Source of the DNA: Myxococcales bacterium
Lineage (GTDB): Bacteria > Myxococcota_A > UBA9042
Reading direction: 5' to 3'
NCBI GenBank assembly: GCA_009692425.1
Contig: SHZF01000028.1
Coordinates: forward strand, 1-50,755
DNA length: 50,755 nt
Shown piece by piece: positions 8,183-16,448 of this stretch. Each line of letters opens with the position of its first letter. Within the stretch, counting starts at the first letter, position 1. The notes under the pieces were generated by a model that saw only the letters and a program-made list of their open reading frames with translations, was not told the DNA's origin and did no database searches. The translations under genes were made by a program, and so were the position numbers.

Positions 8183-10878
8183 CAGCGGCGCCGACCCCCG
8201 CGCAAACCGCCGCCATCGTCGCCAACGGGCAACACGATACCGCCCACGCTGCCGTCGTCTTCGTCGATGCCGCGCTCGCCGGGCGCGTCATCGTCGCCGG
8301 ACCGACGCCGCCGTGCCGCCATGCGTGCCGAACCCGACGCTGACCTTCCACCCGACCGGCGGCCGCCCTCCTGCCCATGCTTGCGCAAGTCGTCGAGCCG
8401 GTCCGCCGCCCGCCGCATCACGGTGCCGGGCGGAAAGGTGCCGTCTTTGCGCCGTTTGCCGGCCTTGGCGCCGGTCAACAGTTCGAGCCCCTCTTCGACC
8501 GTCGTCACCGGCCACACATGAAAGCGACCCTTGTCGATGGCCTCACGCACCTTCCGCGTCAGCACGAGGTGCTGCACATTCTGCCACGGGATGATGACGC
8601 CCTGACGCCCATTGAGCTTGCGCGACTCGCAGAAGCGGAAAAACCCCTCGATCTTCTCGTTCACGCCGCCGATCGGCTGAATTTGTCCCAACTGGTTCAC
8701 GCTGCCCGTGACGCCGACACCCTGGTCGATCGGCACGCCCGCCAGGGCCGACAGGATCGCGTAGAGCCACGTCGAACTTGCCGAGTCGCCATCGACCTCG
8801 CCGTAGCTCTGCTCGAACGTGACCGTCGCCGTCACCGCCAGCGGCCGCCGTTGGGCAAAGCGGTCGCCGAGAAAGCCCGACAGGATCTGGACACCTTTGT
8901 CGTGCAGTTCTCCTGACATCGCCGACTCGCGCTCGATGTTCACGACGCCCGCCTGCCCGGCGAAGCAGCGTGCGGTGACACGGAACGGCCGGCCGAAGTG
9001 GTGCTCGCCCACGGACAGCACCGCGAGCCCGTTGATGACGCCGATCGCGCCGCCGTCGGCCTCGATGAGCCACTGATCGTCGAGCAGGTCCTCGTGCATC
9101 TTGTCCGCGATCAAGGCCGAAGCCAGCGCGCGCTGCTCGATGGCGTGCACGACGTGCTTGCGCGAGATGAGTTTGCTGCGCGCTTTCTTGGCGAAAAAAT
9201 CGGCTTCGATCAGAAGGTTCGACACCTGGTTGAAGCGCAGTGTCATCTTGCGCTGGCTGTCGACGAGGCGCGCCGCGTGTTCGAGCACGGCCCGCACCCC
9301 ATCCTTGTCGACCGGCCGGCACCCGTTGTTGCGCGCCGCCGTCGCGATGAAGCGCACATATTTGATCACGGACTCGTCGGTGCGGCGGATCTCACTGTCG
9401 AAGTCCGCCTTCACTTGGAAAATCTTGCGAAAATCGTCGTCGCCCCGGTACAGCGCATGGTACAGCGCGTTGGACCCGATGAGGACGATCTTCACTTCGA
9501 GCGGGATCGGCTCCGGCTTCAGCCCCGACGTGGGCAGCAGACCCGCCGTCTCGCCAAGATCCTCGATGGCGACCTCACCGTTGCGCAAGGTGACTTTCAG
9601 ATTCTCCCACACACCCGGAAACTGGAACAGATCGGTCGCGTGGCAGACCAGGAACCCTCCGTTCGCCTTGGCGATCGTGCCGGCCCGGATCATCGTGTGG
9701 TCGGTAAAGTAGATGCCCTGCTCGACGCGTCGCTCGATCTTGCCGAACAGCCGGTACCAGGTCGGATGGGTCTCGAATTCGACCGGCGCTCCCTTTGTTT
9801 CGGTGTGGTCGACGACGAGGTTGACGCGAAACGGCAGCATCGGGTCCGGCTCCGGCCCCGCCTGTCCCCCGTTGCCGTTGGCGGCATCGTCGCTCGGCAG
9901 GAAGCGGTCGAGGTGCTCGCTGACCTCATACTCCAGCCCGTCGAAGTAGGTGCGCAGCTTGTCGCCGCCCGACGCGAAGCGCTTCTTCTGCGCGTCGAAA
10001 AGCGGCCGGCCAACCCGTTGCGCCAAGCCGTCTTGCACCTCGCGCAGCGTCGCCTGCGTCGAGACTTCGGCCTCGCGGTTCGCGTGCGCCCACTCCGTGA
10101 ACAGCGGTTCGAGCAGTTCGCGCTTCTTGTCGAGCTGCTTGCGTTCCGGTTCAGGCAGCGCCAGCAGGTCCTTTTCGCCCAAGGCCTTGCCGCCAACGAC
10201 GGGCAACGTCAGCACCTCGTCGTTCTTGCCGGTGCGCACCATGAAGCCGATTCCTTCGGCCTTGCGCGACAACTGCACGAACGCGTCGGTCGACGCCACG
10301 TTGCCCGCCGAAACGATGTGCTGCAGCTTGGCCTGGTGTTCGCGGGCGTGAAACGCGGCGGGCAACTCAGATTCGAGGATCGCGAGCAGTTCTTCGAGCG
10401 CCTGCTTGAGCTTGCGGCCTTCGCCGGCCTTGAGGCCGACCGCGACCGGTGCGTCCTTGTCCGCGAAGTTGTGCAGGTAGACCCAGTCGCGCGGCTTCTT
10501 GCGCGTGGGCGCCGTGCGCGCCAGCATCGCCTTGAGTTGGCTGCGTTTTCCAGTTCCTGAGGGACCTGCGACGTAGACATGGTAGTTGGGCCGCGTGATG
10601 GCGAGCCCCAGTTCCAGGCTTCGCACCGCGCGGTCCTGCTCGATGACGGCCTCCAACGGTTCGATGGTGTCCGTCGTCTCGAACGCGACATCGTCGAGGC
10701 GGAACTGCACCGTACACGAGGTGGCCGGCAATCCGGCGGCGCGCGGCACGGCTTCGAGGGCCGCGGGCGTCTGGGGCGCACCGGTCTGCGCGCGGCGGCG
10801 GCGCGGCGATTGTTGCAGTGGCGGGGCGCTGGGAGCGCCCGCGGGATCGGGGACGCCTCTCGGGCGGCGCGGCGGCAT
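8182..10878 (-). CDS. Lon-like AAA+ ATP-dependent protease (LonB-type, fused ATPase and Ser-Lys protease)
   Basis: 898 residues from the ATG at 10878; the frame is open to 11016, but that part lies over a non-coding repeat. Walker A is GPSGTGKR at about 105-112. The long helical insert and the TIAKANGGFLVCHATDLF and VKIVLIGSNALYHALY segments are typical of the ATPase of the Lon-related family with the AAA_32 domain. The protease catalytic Ser is S699 in GDSASSTW and the Lys is K742 in NEKIEGFF. The spacing of 43 equals that of the classical Lon dyad, so the protease should be active. The C-terminal tail (about 815-898) is first rich in Arg/Gly and then acidic, and is probably disordered. Role: cytosolic ATP-dependent degradation of misfolded or regulatory proteins. 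Upstream lies repeat A1, downstream a coupled NTF2-like gene. Confidence 0.93.
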   Translation of the reverse strand: MPPRRPRGVPDPAGAPSAPPLQQSPRRRRAQTGAPQTPAALEAVPRAAGLPATSCTVQFRLDDVAFETTDTIEPLEAVIEQDRAVRSLELGLAITRPNYHVYVAGPSGTGKRSQLKAMLARTAPTRKKPRDWVYLHNFADKDAPVAVGLKAGEGRKLKQALEELLAILESELPAAFHAREHQAKLQHIVSAGNVASTDAFVQLSRKAEGIGFMVRTGKNDEVLTLPVVGGKALGEKDLLALPEPERKQLDKKRELLEPLFTEWAHANREAEVSTQATLREVQDGLAQRVGRPLFDAQKKRFASGGDKLRTYFDGLEYEVSEHLDRFLPSDDAANGNGGQAGPEPDPMLPFRVNLVVDHTETKGAPVEFETHPTWYRLFGKIERRVEQGIYFTDHTMIRAGTIAKANGGFLVCHATDLFQFPGVWENLKVTLRNGEVAIEDLGETAGLLPTSGLKPEPIPLEVKIVLIGSNALYHALYRGDDDFRKIFQVKADFDSEIRRTDESVIKYVRFIATAARNNGCRPVDKDGVRAVLEHAARLVDSQRKMTLRFNQVSNLLIEADFFAKKARSKLISRKHVVHAIEQRALASALIADKMHEDLLDDQWLIEADGGAIGVINGLAVLSVGEHHFGRPFRVTARCFAGQAGVVNIERESAMSGELHDKGVQILSGFLGDRFAQRRPLAVTATVTFEQSYGEVDGDSASSTWLYAILSALAGVPIDQGVGVTGSVNQLGQIQPIGGVNEKIEGFFRFCESRKLNGRQGVIIPWQNVQHLVLTRKVREAIDKGRFHVWPVTTVEEGLELLTGAKAGKRRKDGTFPPGTVMRRAADRLDDLRKHGQEGGRRSGGRSASGSARMAARRRRSGDDDAPGERGIDEDDGSVGGIVLPVGDDGGGLRGGRRR

Positions 10879-10987
10879 CGGGTCGGCCTCGGGCGAGCGG
10901 TGCCCGGCCCTGCGTAGCACACGGGCGCTGGCTTGGGTAGGGCGAGCGCCACACCGGCGTTGCCGCGAACCTGGCGTCCCACCCACC

Positions 10988-11064
10988 AACAAGGGACCGT
11001 GCCGAAGTTCCTTCACGATTCAACTCGCAGAAAGCGGTCGATTCGGTAATTCTTGCACAGTCCC
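10988..11064 (-). repeat. Dispersed palindromic repeat, family A, copy A1
   Basis: About 77 bp that aligns to copy A2 (14535-14610) with roughly 84% identity and one 1-bp gap. The ends are inverted repeats: GGGACCGTGC at one side and GCACAGTCCC at the other pair at 9 of 10 positions. Inside, CGAA and TTCGG can extend the stem past a bulge. Read on the minus strand it begins directly at the TAG stop codon of the SPOR gene, and both copies are preceded by GTAGGG, so the element may supply that stop. It lies between the SPOR gene and the Lon-like gene. MITE/REP-like element or RNA hairpin; no transposase nearby. Confidence 0.6.
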
Positions 11065-12333
11065 CTACGGTTGGCCGAGCACGACGGTCCCTGGTCCTTG
11101 CTGCGCTTCGAACTTCTTCTGTAGGGCCTTTGCGGCATCCTGCGTGTGGAACGGGCCGATGCGCACGCGGTGAAAGGTGCCCTTGTCGGCGATCACGACC
11201 GATGACACCGAGGCCTGCCAGCCCTTGCGTTGGAGGTCTTCGGCGAGCGCCGCGGCTTCCGTCGCGTTGCCGAGCGCACGCACCTGGACCACAAACTTGC
11301 GCGGCGCCATGCGGGGCAGGCTCGGCTGGGCAGGCGCCGCAGGGGCAACGCCGCGCGGCACGGGAGCGACCGCCACCTCGACAACGGGCGGTGCGGGCGG
11401 CCACGGCGCGGCCCACGTCGCCGCAGCGACGCCCGAACTCCGCGAGGCCCGGTCCAGCCCGATGCGCGGCAATGCCGTGCGACTGGCGCGTCGGATCCAG
11501 TCCTGCAGCACGACGAGTCCGTGGGCACCCGGCGGCAGCCACGGCGCCCGCCACAGCGATGTCGCCACCCCGGAGTCGGCCGAGGCGCGCACGGTCCCGA
11601 GCGCGAGGCCCAAGCGAGGGCGCGAGTTGACGCGGTCGAGCCACACCCGCAGCGCTTCGGCGGCCTCGGTCCCAGGCGCCACCCAGCGCGCCTGCCATAC
11701 GGCGACCGCGACCCCCGACGCCAGAGACGCACGCAACCCACCCAACGCCGGCGCCGGCCGCACCGCTGCGGCGAGGCTTCGGACCCAACGCAGGCGCGCC
11801 ACGAGCCAGGCCGGGGGTGGCGACTCGGGTGGCAACCGCACGGTCGGAGGCACGGGCTTCCGCTCAGTGACCGCTTCGACCGGGGGTGGCGGCTCGGGTG
11901 GCAACCGCACGGTCGGAGGCACGGGCTTCCGCTCAGTGACGGCTTCGACCGGGCGCGGCGGCGGCGGCTTCCGCTCGGTGATCGCTTCGACCGGGTCCGG
12001 CGGCGACGGCTTCCGCTCGGTGGTCGCTTCGACCGGGCGGGGCAGGATCGGCTCTTCGGCCAATTGCAGTACGTAGGCGGGTCGCCGCGCCGGCTCAGGC
12101 TCCGCGGGGGCGGGTTCGGTCGGCGCCGTGCCCGTGGGATTGGCTTCCCGGGTCGTGGCCGCCTGAATGCGGGTCCCCGACGCCTCCACGACCGACGATC
12201 GGCCGAGCCAGTAACCCACACCAAATGCCAATGAAATCAATACAATGCCGCCCATGGCAAGCTGCACGAGGCTGCGTGGCTCGACCCGCAGCACCAGCCT
12301 TTCGCGCACCTCGTCGAAGTCCCGCAGCGGCAT
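11065..12333 (-). CDS. SPOR-domain, single-pass membrane protein with proline-rich repeats and three periplasmic repeats
   Basis: 422 residues from the ATG at 12333. Residues about 1-22 are cytosolic (RDFDEVRERLVLRVEPRSL), then one membrane span (MGGIVLISLAFGVGYWLG). Next come five copies of a PVEA-x-TERKP motif separated by proline-rich spacers; two of them sit in 66-bp DNA repeats at about 11814-11946. A middle region holds three imperfect repeats of 45-50 residues, each with RAS-x-x-SGVA followed by a W-x-A-x-W segment (the third reads ATWAAPW). The C-terminal 75 residues are a SPOR domain (KFVVQVRALGNATEAAALAEDL...FHRVRIGPF), which in known proteins binds denuded septal peptidoglycan. The gene begins 35 bp after argS on the same strand, so the two are probably co-transcribed. 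Likely acts at the cell envelope or septum. Confidence 0.85.
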   Translation of the reverse strand: MPLRDFDEVRERLVLRVEPRSLVQLAMGGIVLISLAFGVGYWLGRSSVVEASGTRIQAATTREANPTGTAPTEPAPAEPEPARRPAYVLQLAEEPILPRPVEATTERKPSPPDPVEAITERKPPPPRPVEAVTERKPVPPTVRLPPEPPPPVEAVTERKPVPPTVRLPPESPPPAWLVARLRWVRSLAAAVRPAPALGGLRASLASGVAVAVWQARWVAPGTEAAEALRVWLDRVNSRPRLGLALGTVRASADSGVATSLWRAPWLPPGAHGLVVLQDWIRRASRTALPRIGLDRASRSSGVAAATWAAPWPPAPPVVEVAVAPVPRGVAPAAPAQPSLPRMAPRKFVVQVRALGNATEAAALAEDLQRKGWQASVSSVVIADKGTFHRVRIGPFHTQDAAKALQKKFEAQQGPGTVVLGQP

Positions 12334-12368
12334 GCGCGGCCCCTCCCCTTGCCCGGCATCGTACCGAT

Positions 12369-14354
12369 TCAATGCGCCGGCTCTGCGTCCGGCAACTCCG
12401 CCATGTGGTCCGGCGCCGTGACGCCCAGCAGCGCGAGCGCATTTGAGATGGCCTGGCGCAGCGCGGTCACGAGCGTGAGGCGAGCTTGCGTCGTCGCGTC
12501 GTCGTCCGTGATGAGGCGCGCGTCGGTCTTGCCGCGGGAGTAGTACCCGTGGAACGCGCGGCAGGTCTCCAGCAGCCAATACGCCACGAGGTGTGGCTCC
12601 CGGTTGCGGGCCGCCCGCGCCACCACTTCGGGCAGTTCGGCGACGGCCATGGCCAGCGCGCGCTCGTCATCGAGCCGCAGCGCATCAAGCGACGCTCCCG
12701 GGCGCAGCGCCTTGCCTGCAGTGGCCGCGCGCTCCAGTACGGAGGCGAGCCGGGCGTGACCATACTGCACGTAGTACACCGGGTTGTCCATCGAAGTGCG
12801 CCGCGCGACCTCCAGATCGAAATCCAACTGGGCGTCGGCTTTTCGGGTCAGGAAGGTGAAGCGCACCGCGTCACGCCCGCTGCCCGGCGCGCCGGTGGTC
12901 ACTTCGTCGATCACGTCGCGCAGGGTGACGAATTCGCCCGAGCGCTTGCCCATCTGCACCGGCTTGCCGTCGCGCAGCAGGGCCACCATCTGGACCAGCA
13001 GCACTTCGAGCCCCTGGTCCTGCCAGCGTTGCCCACTGGCATCGCCCTCGTGGGACCGCAACGCGCCGAGGACATGGACGATGCCCTTGAGGCGCGACAC
13101 ATAGCCGTGGTGGTCCGCGCCGAGCACATCGACCAACTGATCGAACCCGCGCGCCATCTTGTCTTCGTGATACGCGATGTCCGCTGCGAAGTAGGTCGGT
13201 CGGCCGTCGCCGCGCAAAATCACACGGTCCTTGCCGTCGCGAATCGCCTTCGGGATGTCTTCGCGCGTGCCGCGAAACAGCAGGGGCTGGGCCACGATCG
13301 GTGCGATCGCGGTGGGAGCATCGTCCGTGTCGTATTCGGTCTTGCCGGGGTCGCCGCGATAGGCCCAGTCGGCAGCGGCGAGGCGACCACAGCAAGCCCC
13401 GATGGCATCGACAGTGCCTGCGTCGAGGCCGTGAAGCGAGCGCTCGCTGAAGAACCGGTCGAATCGAATGTCGAGCGCGTCGAGATCGGCCCGGATGCAC
13501 GCCAGCATCGCCTGCCATGCCTGGACCGTGACGGCGCGGTGGTCGGCACGCCCGCTCGGGTTGGCGGCCTCCAGCGCACCCCACGCCGCGTCGTCGGTCC
13601 ACACGGGCGAGGCAGCCACGTGGGCCGCAAAGCCGCCCGCTGCCGCCAGTTCTTCGGCCGTCTCTGCCACGTATGCGCCCCGGTAGCCGTCAGCGGGAAA
13701 CGCCGTAGGGAAGCCGTCGGGGAACGGCACCGGCTCTCCCGTACCCCACGTCGCGAGCGCCGCGGCGCGCCGCATGGGGTCGCGCATCCATGCCCACACG
13801 CTCTCGCCGAGCTTGGCGACCTGGTTGCCGACGTTGTTGATGTAGTACTCGGCTGCAACTTGGTAGCCCGCTGCACGCAGCACCCGCACGAGCGTGTCGC
13901 CCAGCACCGCGCCGCGGCCGTGGCCGACGTGCATCGGACCGGTCGGGTTCGCGCTGACGAATTCGAGCAACACGGACGCCCCGCGACCGGCATCGACGTG
14001 GCCGTAGCGGTCGCCCTGTTCGATCACGTCGGTCAGCGCGCTGTGCCAACCGGGGCCGCTCAGCCGCAGGTTCAGGAAGCCGGGTCCGGCCACCTCGATG
14101 GCCTCGATCCACCCCGCGTCGTCGGCGCGGCGGATCAGCGGCACCAACCGCTCAGCGAGTTGGCGCGGGTTGCCCTTCGCAGCTTTCGCCAACACAAATG
14201 CGAGGTTCGTGGCCAGGTCGCCGTGCTCGGCCTGCTTCGGCCGATCGATCGGCACGTCCGGCGCATCCACCGCTGCCGGCAGCACGCCGTCTGCCACCGC
14301 GAGTTCGGTGGCGCGGGCAAGCACGCGGCGGATGCGCTGGTGGAGGTGGCTCAT
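12369..14354 (-). CDS. argS: Arginyl-tRNA synthetase
   Basis: 661 residues from the ATG at 14354, with AGGAAA upstream; the longer open frame upstream covers intergenic repeat DNA. The class I signature is HVGHG in SANPTGPMHVGHGRGA, and the KMSK equivalent is QMGKRSG, a usual variant for ArgRS. The N-terminal additional domain (LATNLAFVLAKAAKGNPRQLAERL) and the C-terminal DALR anticodon-binding domain (PHLVAYWLLETCRAFHGYYS) are both present. It charges tRNA-Arg with arginine in the cytosol. First gene of a likely operon with the SPOR protein. Confidence 0.98.
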   Translation of the reverse strand: MSHLHQRIRRVLARATELAVADGVLPAAVDAPDVPIDRPKQAEHGDLATNLAFVLAKAAKGNPRQLAERLVPLIRRADDAGWIEAIEVAGPGFLNLRLSGPGWHSALTDVIEQGDRYGHVDAGRGASVLLEFVSANPTGPMHVGHGRGAVLGDTLVRVLRAAGYQVAAEYYINNVGNQVAKLGESVWAWMRDPMRRAAALATWGTGEPVPFPDGFPTAFPADGYRGAYVAETAEELAAAGGFAAHVAASPVWTDDAAWGALEAANPSGRADHRAVTVQAWQAMLACIRADLDALDIRFDRFFSERSLHGLDAGTVDAIGACCGRLAAADWAYRGDPGKTEYDTDDAPTAIAPIVAQPLLFRGTREDIPKAIRDGKDRVILRGDGRPTYFAADIAYHEDKMARGFDQLVDVLGADHHGYVSRLKGIVHVLGALRSHEGDASGQRWQDQGLEVLLVQMVALLRDGKPVQMGKRSGEFVTLRDVIDEVTTGAPGSGRDAVRFTFLTRKADAQLDFDLEVARRTSMDNPVYYVQYGHARLASVLERAATAGKALRPGASLDALRLDDERALAMAVAELPEVVARAARNREPHLVAYWLLETCRAFHGYYSRGKTDARLITDDDATTQARLTLVTALRQAISNALALLGVTAPDHMAELPDAEPAH

Positions 14355-14451
14355 CGTGCGGTTTCCTCGTGCAGTCAGGTGCCACGTGTTGGCGTGCCAG
14401 CCTGCCGGTGGCCCCGATGACGGTAGACATGCCCGTAGGCGTGTCAACAAA

Positions 14452-14530
14452 TAAGGGCCCATGCAAAAATAGGTCGATCGCCTTCGCGGCGCCGCGAGTC
14501 GGCTTCAGCCGCGAACTTAACGAGCCAACC
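14452..14530 (+). repeat. Family A repeat, degenerate copy A3
   Basis: The first 16 bases (GGGCCCATGCAAAAAT) match the reverse complement of the A2 right end (GGGCCCGTGCAAGAAT) at 14 of 16 positions. Similarity beyond that is patchy (TCGA, GCCTT, GCGAGT-GG). It is in the orientation opposite to A2 and directly next to it. Boundaries are approximate. Confidence 0.35.
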
Positions 14531-14534
14531 AGCG

Positions 14535-14610
14535 ACAAGGGACCGTGCCGAATCACTCTCACGATCCAACTCGCACAAAGGCAGTCGATTCGGCAATTCT
14601 TGCACGGGCC
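14535..14610 (-). repeat. Dispersed palindromic repeat, family A, copy A2
   Basis: Second full copy of the A1 element, in the same orientation. Shared blocks include AAGGGACCGTGCCGAA, TCACGAT-CAACTCGCA, GTCGATTCGG and AATTCTTGCAC. Its terminal inverted repeats are GGGACCGTGC and GCACGGGCCC (9 of 10 pairs). Unlike A1 it is not next to a stop codon: it lies between the divergent argS and epimerase starts, so a pure terminator role does not explain it. A1 and A2 bracket the argS-SPOR block. Confidence 0.6.
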
Positions 14611-14759
14611 CTACCGCGGCAAGCGACGCGCACCCGGGCACCACACGGAATTGACATCAAGTCGGCCGTGCCCAACGCTTCGGCCCCGCAGCGGCCCGCG
14701 GCGCCTGTCGGAAGACCCGATGGCCGCCTCGGATGCCGCGCACGGTGGGCAGGTTCACG

Positions 14760-15731
14760 ATGGCGCGACGGGCAGTGGTGACGGGTGGCGCAGGCTTCAT
14801 CGGCTCGAGCCTGTGCGAGCGACTGGTGGCGGACGGTTGGCAGGTGCTCGCGCTCGACAACTTCTGCACGGGTCGCCGGCTGAACCTTGCGTCCCTCGAA
14901 GGGCACCCTGCGTTCGAACTGCGCAGCCACGACGTGTGCGATCCAATCGACATCGACGGACCGGTCGACGCGGTGCTGCACTTTGCCTCGCCGGCGTCTC
15001 CGTTCGATTACCTCACCCTGCCCGTCGAGACCCTGCGCGTGGGGTCTGTCGCGACGATGCACCTCCTTGAACTGGCACGCCGCAAGGGCGCCCGGTTCCT
15101 CATCGCCTCGACGTCGGAAATCTACGGCGACCCGCTCGAGCATCCCCAGCGCGAGAACTACTTCGGCAACGTGAACTCGATCGGCCCCCGCAGCGTATAC
15201 GACGAAGCCAAGCGCTTCGCCGAAGCCGCGACGATGGCATGGCATCGCAAGCACGGCGTCGACACGCGAATCATCCGCATCTTCAATACCTACGGCCCAC
15301 GGATGAAGGCTGGCGACGGACGCGTGGTGCCTGCGTTCCTGTCCCAGGCCCTGCGGGGCGAGGCGCTCACGGTTTTCGGCGACGGCAGCCAGACGCGGTC
15401 GTTTTGCTTTGTCGACGACCTCGTCGACGGCGTCGTGCGGGTGCTGGAGCGCGGCGATGCACAGCCCTACAACTTGGGGAACCCCGCCGAATTCACGATG
15501 CTCGAACTCGTCCGCGAGATCGAGAAGCTGATGGGCACCGTGCAATGCGTCCACATGCCGCTGCCGATCGATGATCCGACGCGGCGCAAGCCGGACATCG
15601 CGCGCGCCATCGGGGAGTTGGGGTGGAGTCCGCTGGTTCCGCTTTCGGTCGGGCTGAGGCGCACGGCCGATGGGTTCCGAACGCGCATGGCGGCGGGGCA
15701 GCATTCAGCTCAGTCCGGGGCGGGAGGCTGA
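14760..15731 (+). CDS. NAD-dependent epimerase/dehydratase, UDP-glucuronate decarboxylase-like
   Basis: 323 residues from the ATG at 14760; an ATG at 14733 adds nine residues but the conserved start is MARRAVVTGGAGFIG. The Rossmann motif GGAGFIG binds NAD. The catalytic triad is visible as Ser/Thr in ASTSEIYGDP and Tyr-x3-Lys in YDEAKR. RIFNTYGPRM, DGRVVPAFLSQAL and FGDGSQTRSFCFVDDLV are close to UDP-xylose synthases, which convert UDP-glucuronate to UDP-xylose in the cytosol for polysaccharide synthesis. Other short-chain sugar dehydratases share much of this, so the exact reaction is not certain. Convergent with rpmB. Confidence 0.85.
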   Translation: MARRAVVTGGAGFIGSSLCERLVADGWQVLALDNFCTGRRLNLASLEGHPAFELRSHDVCDPIDIDGPVDAVLHFASPASPFDYLTLPVETLRVGSVATMHLLELARRKGARFLIASTSEIYGDPLEHPQRENYFGNVNSIGPRSVYDEAKRFAEAATMAWHRKHGVDTRIIRIFNTYGPRMKAGDGRVVPAFLSQALRGEALTVFGDGSQTRSFCFVDDLVDGVVRVLERGDAQPYNLGNPAEFTMLELVREIEKLMGTVQCVHMPLPIDDPTRRKPDIARAIGELGWSPLVPLSVGLRRTADGFRTRMAAGQHSAQSGAGG

Positions 15732-15749
15732 GCTGGATTCAGGTCCAGC
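15732..15749. terminator. Short hairpin between convergent genes
   Basis: GCTGGA and TCCAGC pair perfectly around a 6-nt loop, starting one base after the stop of the epimerase gene. There is no T-run, so an intrinsic terminator is only a weak possibility. Confidence 0.2.
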
Positions 15750-15808
15750 GAGCCCTCATGAGCGTCGGACGCGCGGGAGCCAATTGCCTTGTGTTCTCGA
15801 GGCGTCGT

Positions 15809-16066
15809 CTAGGCGATCACGCTGTCGTTTCCGATCGTCGAGACCAGGATGCCCTGCTTTGCACAGTACGGCAGGAAGCCCAGCTTCGCGATGCTGCGCA
15901 GCGCTCGCGTCGACAGGCGGATGCGCAGGAACTGCCCGAGTTCCGGCACCCACAGCCGCTTCCACTGCAGATTCGGCAACTGGCGCATGCGCGTCTTGTT
16001 GTTGGCATGGCTAACGAGGTTGCCGATCAGCGGGCGCTTGCCGGTAAGAGGGCAGATGCGGGGCAT
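15809..16066 (-). CDS. rpmB: 50S ribosomal protein bL28
   Basis: 85 residues, the normal size. The N-terminus PRICPLTGKRPLIGN and SHANNKTRMRQLPNLQ are hallmark bL28 segments, followed by RLSTRALRSIAKLG. Only one cysteine is in the N-terminal motif, so this is not the zinc-binding (four-Cys) form. It is an rRNA-binding protein of the large ribosomal subunit. The start is ATG 16066 with GGAGA upstream. A strong promoter lies just upstream, and immediately behind that is repeat B1. It is a single-gene unit rather than being next to rpmG. Confidence 0.95.
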   Translation of the reverse strand: MPRICPLTGKRPLIGNLVSHANNKTRMRQLPNLQWKRLWVPELGQFLRIRLSTRALRSIAKLGFLPYCAKQGILVSTIGNDSVIA

Positions 16067-16116
16067 GGGAATCTCCAAACGCGGTTCACGGCCGGACCGG
16101 CGCGCGAGGGGGCGGA

Positions 16117-16145
16117 ACATTAGGGGTGCGGGGCCGCGAAGTCAA
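16117..16145 (-). promoter_or_regulatory. Strong sigma70-type promoter of rpmB
   Basis: On the minus strand TTGACT (16145-16140) and TAATGT (16122-16117) are separated by exactly 17 bp, close to consensus. The predicted leader to the rpmB ATG is about 45 nt. Twelve bp upstream of the -35 box begins repeat B1. Confidence 0.65.
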
Positions 16146-16157
16146 GGTCGTTTGTCG

Positions 16158-16279
16158 ACCCCGTTCGGCCGCCTTCGGCGCATGGCGTCGGTGCCGTCGT
16201 CGGTTGGCGGTTCGACGTACCCAGTGTACGCGTTGACCGCCAACCTCCTGAACGCAGAGAACTGCATCTGAATTCGGCG
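16158..16279 (-). repeat. Promoter-proximal hairpin repeat, family B, copy B1
   Basis: 122 bp that aligns without gaps to 28601-28722 at roughly 85% identity. It begins CGCCGAATTC and contains a perfect 10-bp inverted repeat, GGTTGGCGGT and ACCGCCAACC, around a 24-nt loop with CGTAC/GTACG inside. The rpmB -35 box follows after 12 bp. No other gene is in this 382-bp intergenic stretch (16067-16448). It is a DNA-level element, because it lies upstream of the predicted transcription start; transcription from the other strand cannot be excluded. Confidence 0.7.
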
Positions 16280-16448
16280 ACCGGGGATGGGAGTCGGTGG
16301 TCGATCCTGGTCGAGTTGGACGCCCGCTGCGGAGGCCGACCCAAAGCGAGCGAGGGCTTGCCTCCCGCCCTGGTTTCCGCTACGACGCCGCGCCAAGCGC
16401 GCGCACTGCCCTTGTCGGGCTTCGCGCCGCGCCCGAACGGAGCTTCCG

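Larger units (their letters stand above)
14355..14759. other. 405-bp intergenic region between divergent argS and the epimerase gene
   Basis: I see no protein gene here. It holds a degenerate repeat (A3, about 14452-14530) and a full repeat (A2, 14535-14610) arranged head to head. The rest has no feature I can name, though it must contain the promoters of both flanking genes. Confidence 0.6.

Noticed and set aside
10879-11016. N-terminal extension of the Lon-like protein to position 11016
   Set aside because: The extra 46 codons cover repeat A1 and the leader; the sequence is Arg/Gly-rich with no similarity to the family.
10988-11064. Intrinsic terminator as the sole explanation for repeat A
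   Set aside because: There is no T-run, and the second copy (14535-14610) lies between divergent genes where a terminator is not needed.
16158-16279. Small conserved peptide encoded by the B repeat (RRLAV-x-AYTG-x-VEPPTDDG)
   Set aside because: The reading is similar in both copies, but B2 has stops before and after it, and the changes are not biased to third codon positions.
14355-16448. tRNA or other structured RNA gene in the intergenic stretches
   Set aside because: I looked for T-loop (GGTTCGA-type) and acceptor-stem pairing and found no cloverleaf; only the repeat hairpins stand out.
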